Made by a program: the position numbers and the translations under genes. From an uncultured Prevotella sp. (GTDB lineage Bacteria > Bacteroidota > Bacteroidia > Bacteroidales > Bacteroidaceae), in NCBI GenBank assembly GCA_946623195.1, contig CAMOQW010000079.1:1-6598 (forward strand): 6,598 nt of DNA, given 5' to 3'. The notes beneath the pieces are model-generated. The model saw only the letters and a list, made by a program, of their open reading frames with translations, ran no database searches and had not been told where the DNA came from. Positions 5,928 through 6,598 of this stretch are shown piece after piece. Each line of letters begins with the position of its first letter. Within the stretch, counting starts at the first letter, position 1.

Positions 5928-6598
5928 ATGAATTATAATGATTTTGAACTGAAAAACCTGTCGATAGACGATCAGTTGGCCATGTCTTCAGCCTTCCCTG
6001 TGCTGATGCGTAAGGTCTATGTGTGGATGACACTTGCTATGGTGATTACCGGCTTTACAGCCTATGGCGTAGCAACCAGCCCTGGAGTGCAACAGGCCAT
6101 CTTTACCAATCAAATCCTCTTTTGGGGACTGATTATAGCAGAGTTCGCATTGGTTATCGGTGTCAGTGCCGCCATTAACCGACTCTCGCTGGCTACGGCT
6201 ACGCTGATGTTTATCCTCTACTCTGTTATCAACGGTGCACTGCTGTCTTCTATATTCTTGATTTACACGGCATCGTCCATTTCCACCGTTTTCTTTATCA
6301 CGGCAGGTACATTCGCTACAATGGCATTGATAGGATATACCACCAAGACGGATCTGTCCTCTATTGGTAAATATCTGTTTATGGCGTTGATAGGACTGGT
6401 TATTGCCACGTTTGTGAACTTTTTCATTAAGAGTTCTGGCTTCGATTACATTCTTAGCTACATAGGCGTGCTCATCTTTGTAGGACTCACAGCTTACGAT
6501 TCTCAGAAAATCAAGCAGATGCTTCTGCAGGCTCCCGATGCAGGAGAGGGCGCACAAAAGATAGCACTGCTTGGCGCATTGTCCTTATACTTGGATTT
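5928..6598 (+). CDS. Bax inhibitor-1 (BI-1/YccA) family multi-pass membrane protein, 3' end outside the window
   Basis: The frame is open from ATG 5928 to the window edge, giving 223 codons (MNYNDFELKNLSIDDQL to ALSLYLD) without a stop; full-length relatives are about 230-240 residues, so little is missing. A polar N-terminus (1-25) is followed by about seven hydrophobic segments, near 28-49, 62-83, 88-103, 105-116, 119-137, 146-166 and 173-190. The family signature AYDSQKIKQ lies at 189-197, and the visible end ALSLYLD is typical of the last helix. D191 and D223 may match the paired aspartates that make the pH-sensitive calcium-leak site in B. subtilis YetJ; that is inferred from motif position only. 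BI-1 proteins sit in the inner membrane and are linked to ion leak or membrane-protein quality control. The start is supported by AGAAAGGA (5914-5921), a good ribosome binding site 6 nt upstream, unlike the other genes here. Confidence 0.9.
   Translation, partial: MNYNDFELKNLSIDDQLAMSSAFPVLMRKVYVWMTLAMVITGFTAYGVATSPGVQQAIFTNQILFWGLIIAEFALVIGVSAAINRLSLATATLMFILYSVINGALLSSIFLIYTASSISTVFFITAGTFATMALIGYTTKTDLSSIGKYLFMALIGLVIATFVNFFIKSSGFDYILSYIGVLIFVGLTAYDSQKIKQMLLQAPDAGEGAQKIALLGALSLYLD

Noticed and set aside
5988..6557. A 189-codon minus-strand frame at the right end.
   Set aside because: It is antisense to the BI-1 family gene, which has a consensus promoter, ribosome binding site and the AYDSQKIK signature; the antisense product has no recognisable motif.

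Overview
The window looks like chromosomal DNA from a Bacteroidota (Bacteroidetes) bacterium, most likely a Prevotella-like member of the Bacteroidales. Four intergenic sites match the Bacteroidetes sigma-factor -7 box TAnnTTTG, two of them with a TTG/TTTG about 20 nt upstream. Most start codons lack a Shine-Dalgarno sequence, and the SGNH hydrolase and the FAD/Fe-S oxidoreductase resemble Bacteroidales forms. The genus is an inference, and no rRNA or other marker gene is present to confirm it.

Layout: (1) Positions 1-58, minus strand: the first 19 codons of a LutA/YkgE-type Fe-S oxidoreductase, the first subunit of the LutABC L-lactate oxidation complex, cut by the window edge. (2) 134-1738, minus strand: an LctP/LldP-family lactate permease, 75 bp upstream of lutA and probably in the same transcript. 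(3) 1739-1865: a divergent promoter region in which two nearly mirror-image -7 elements face away from each other. (4) 1866-4880, plus strand: a 1004-residue fusion of a flavin dehydrogenase with a ferredoxin and a CCG-type Fe-S domain (D-lactate / D-2-hydroxyacid dehydrogenase class). (5) 4864-4896: a strong hairpin spanning the stop codon of that gene, between convergent genes. (6) 4919-5728, minus strand: an exported SGNH/GDSL hydrolase whose leader carries an 18-bp tandem repeat. (7) 5729-5927: a second divergent promoter region. (8) 5928-6598, plus strand: a Bax inhibitor-1 (BI-1/YccA) family membrane protein, open at the right edge.

Together, genes 1, 2 and 4 read as a lactate-utilisation locus. 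The permease brings in lactate, the LutABC complex (only the LutA start is visible) would oxidise the L-isomer to pyruvate, and the divergent flavin/Fe-S dehydrogenase would oxidise the D-isomer or a related D-2-hydroxyacid, passing electrons to the membrane quinone pool. The SGNH hydrolase and BI-1 gene have no evident link to lactate. I see no tRNA, rRNA, CRISPR array, insertion sequence or phage gene. No wholly undescribed system is evident. The most unusual features are the mirrored promoters, the stop-codon hairpin and the tandem repeat in the SGNH leader.
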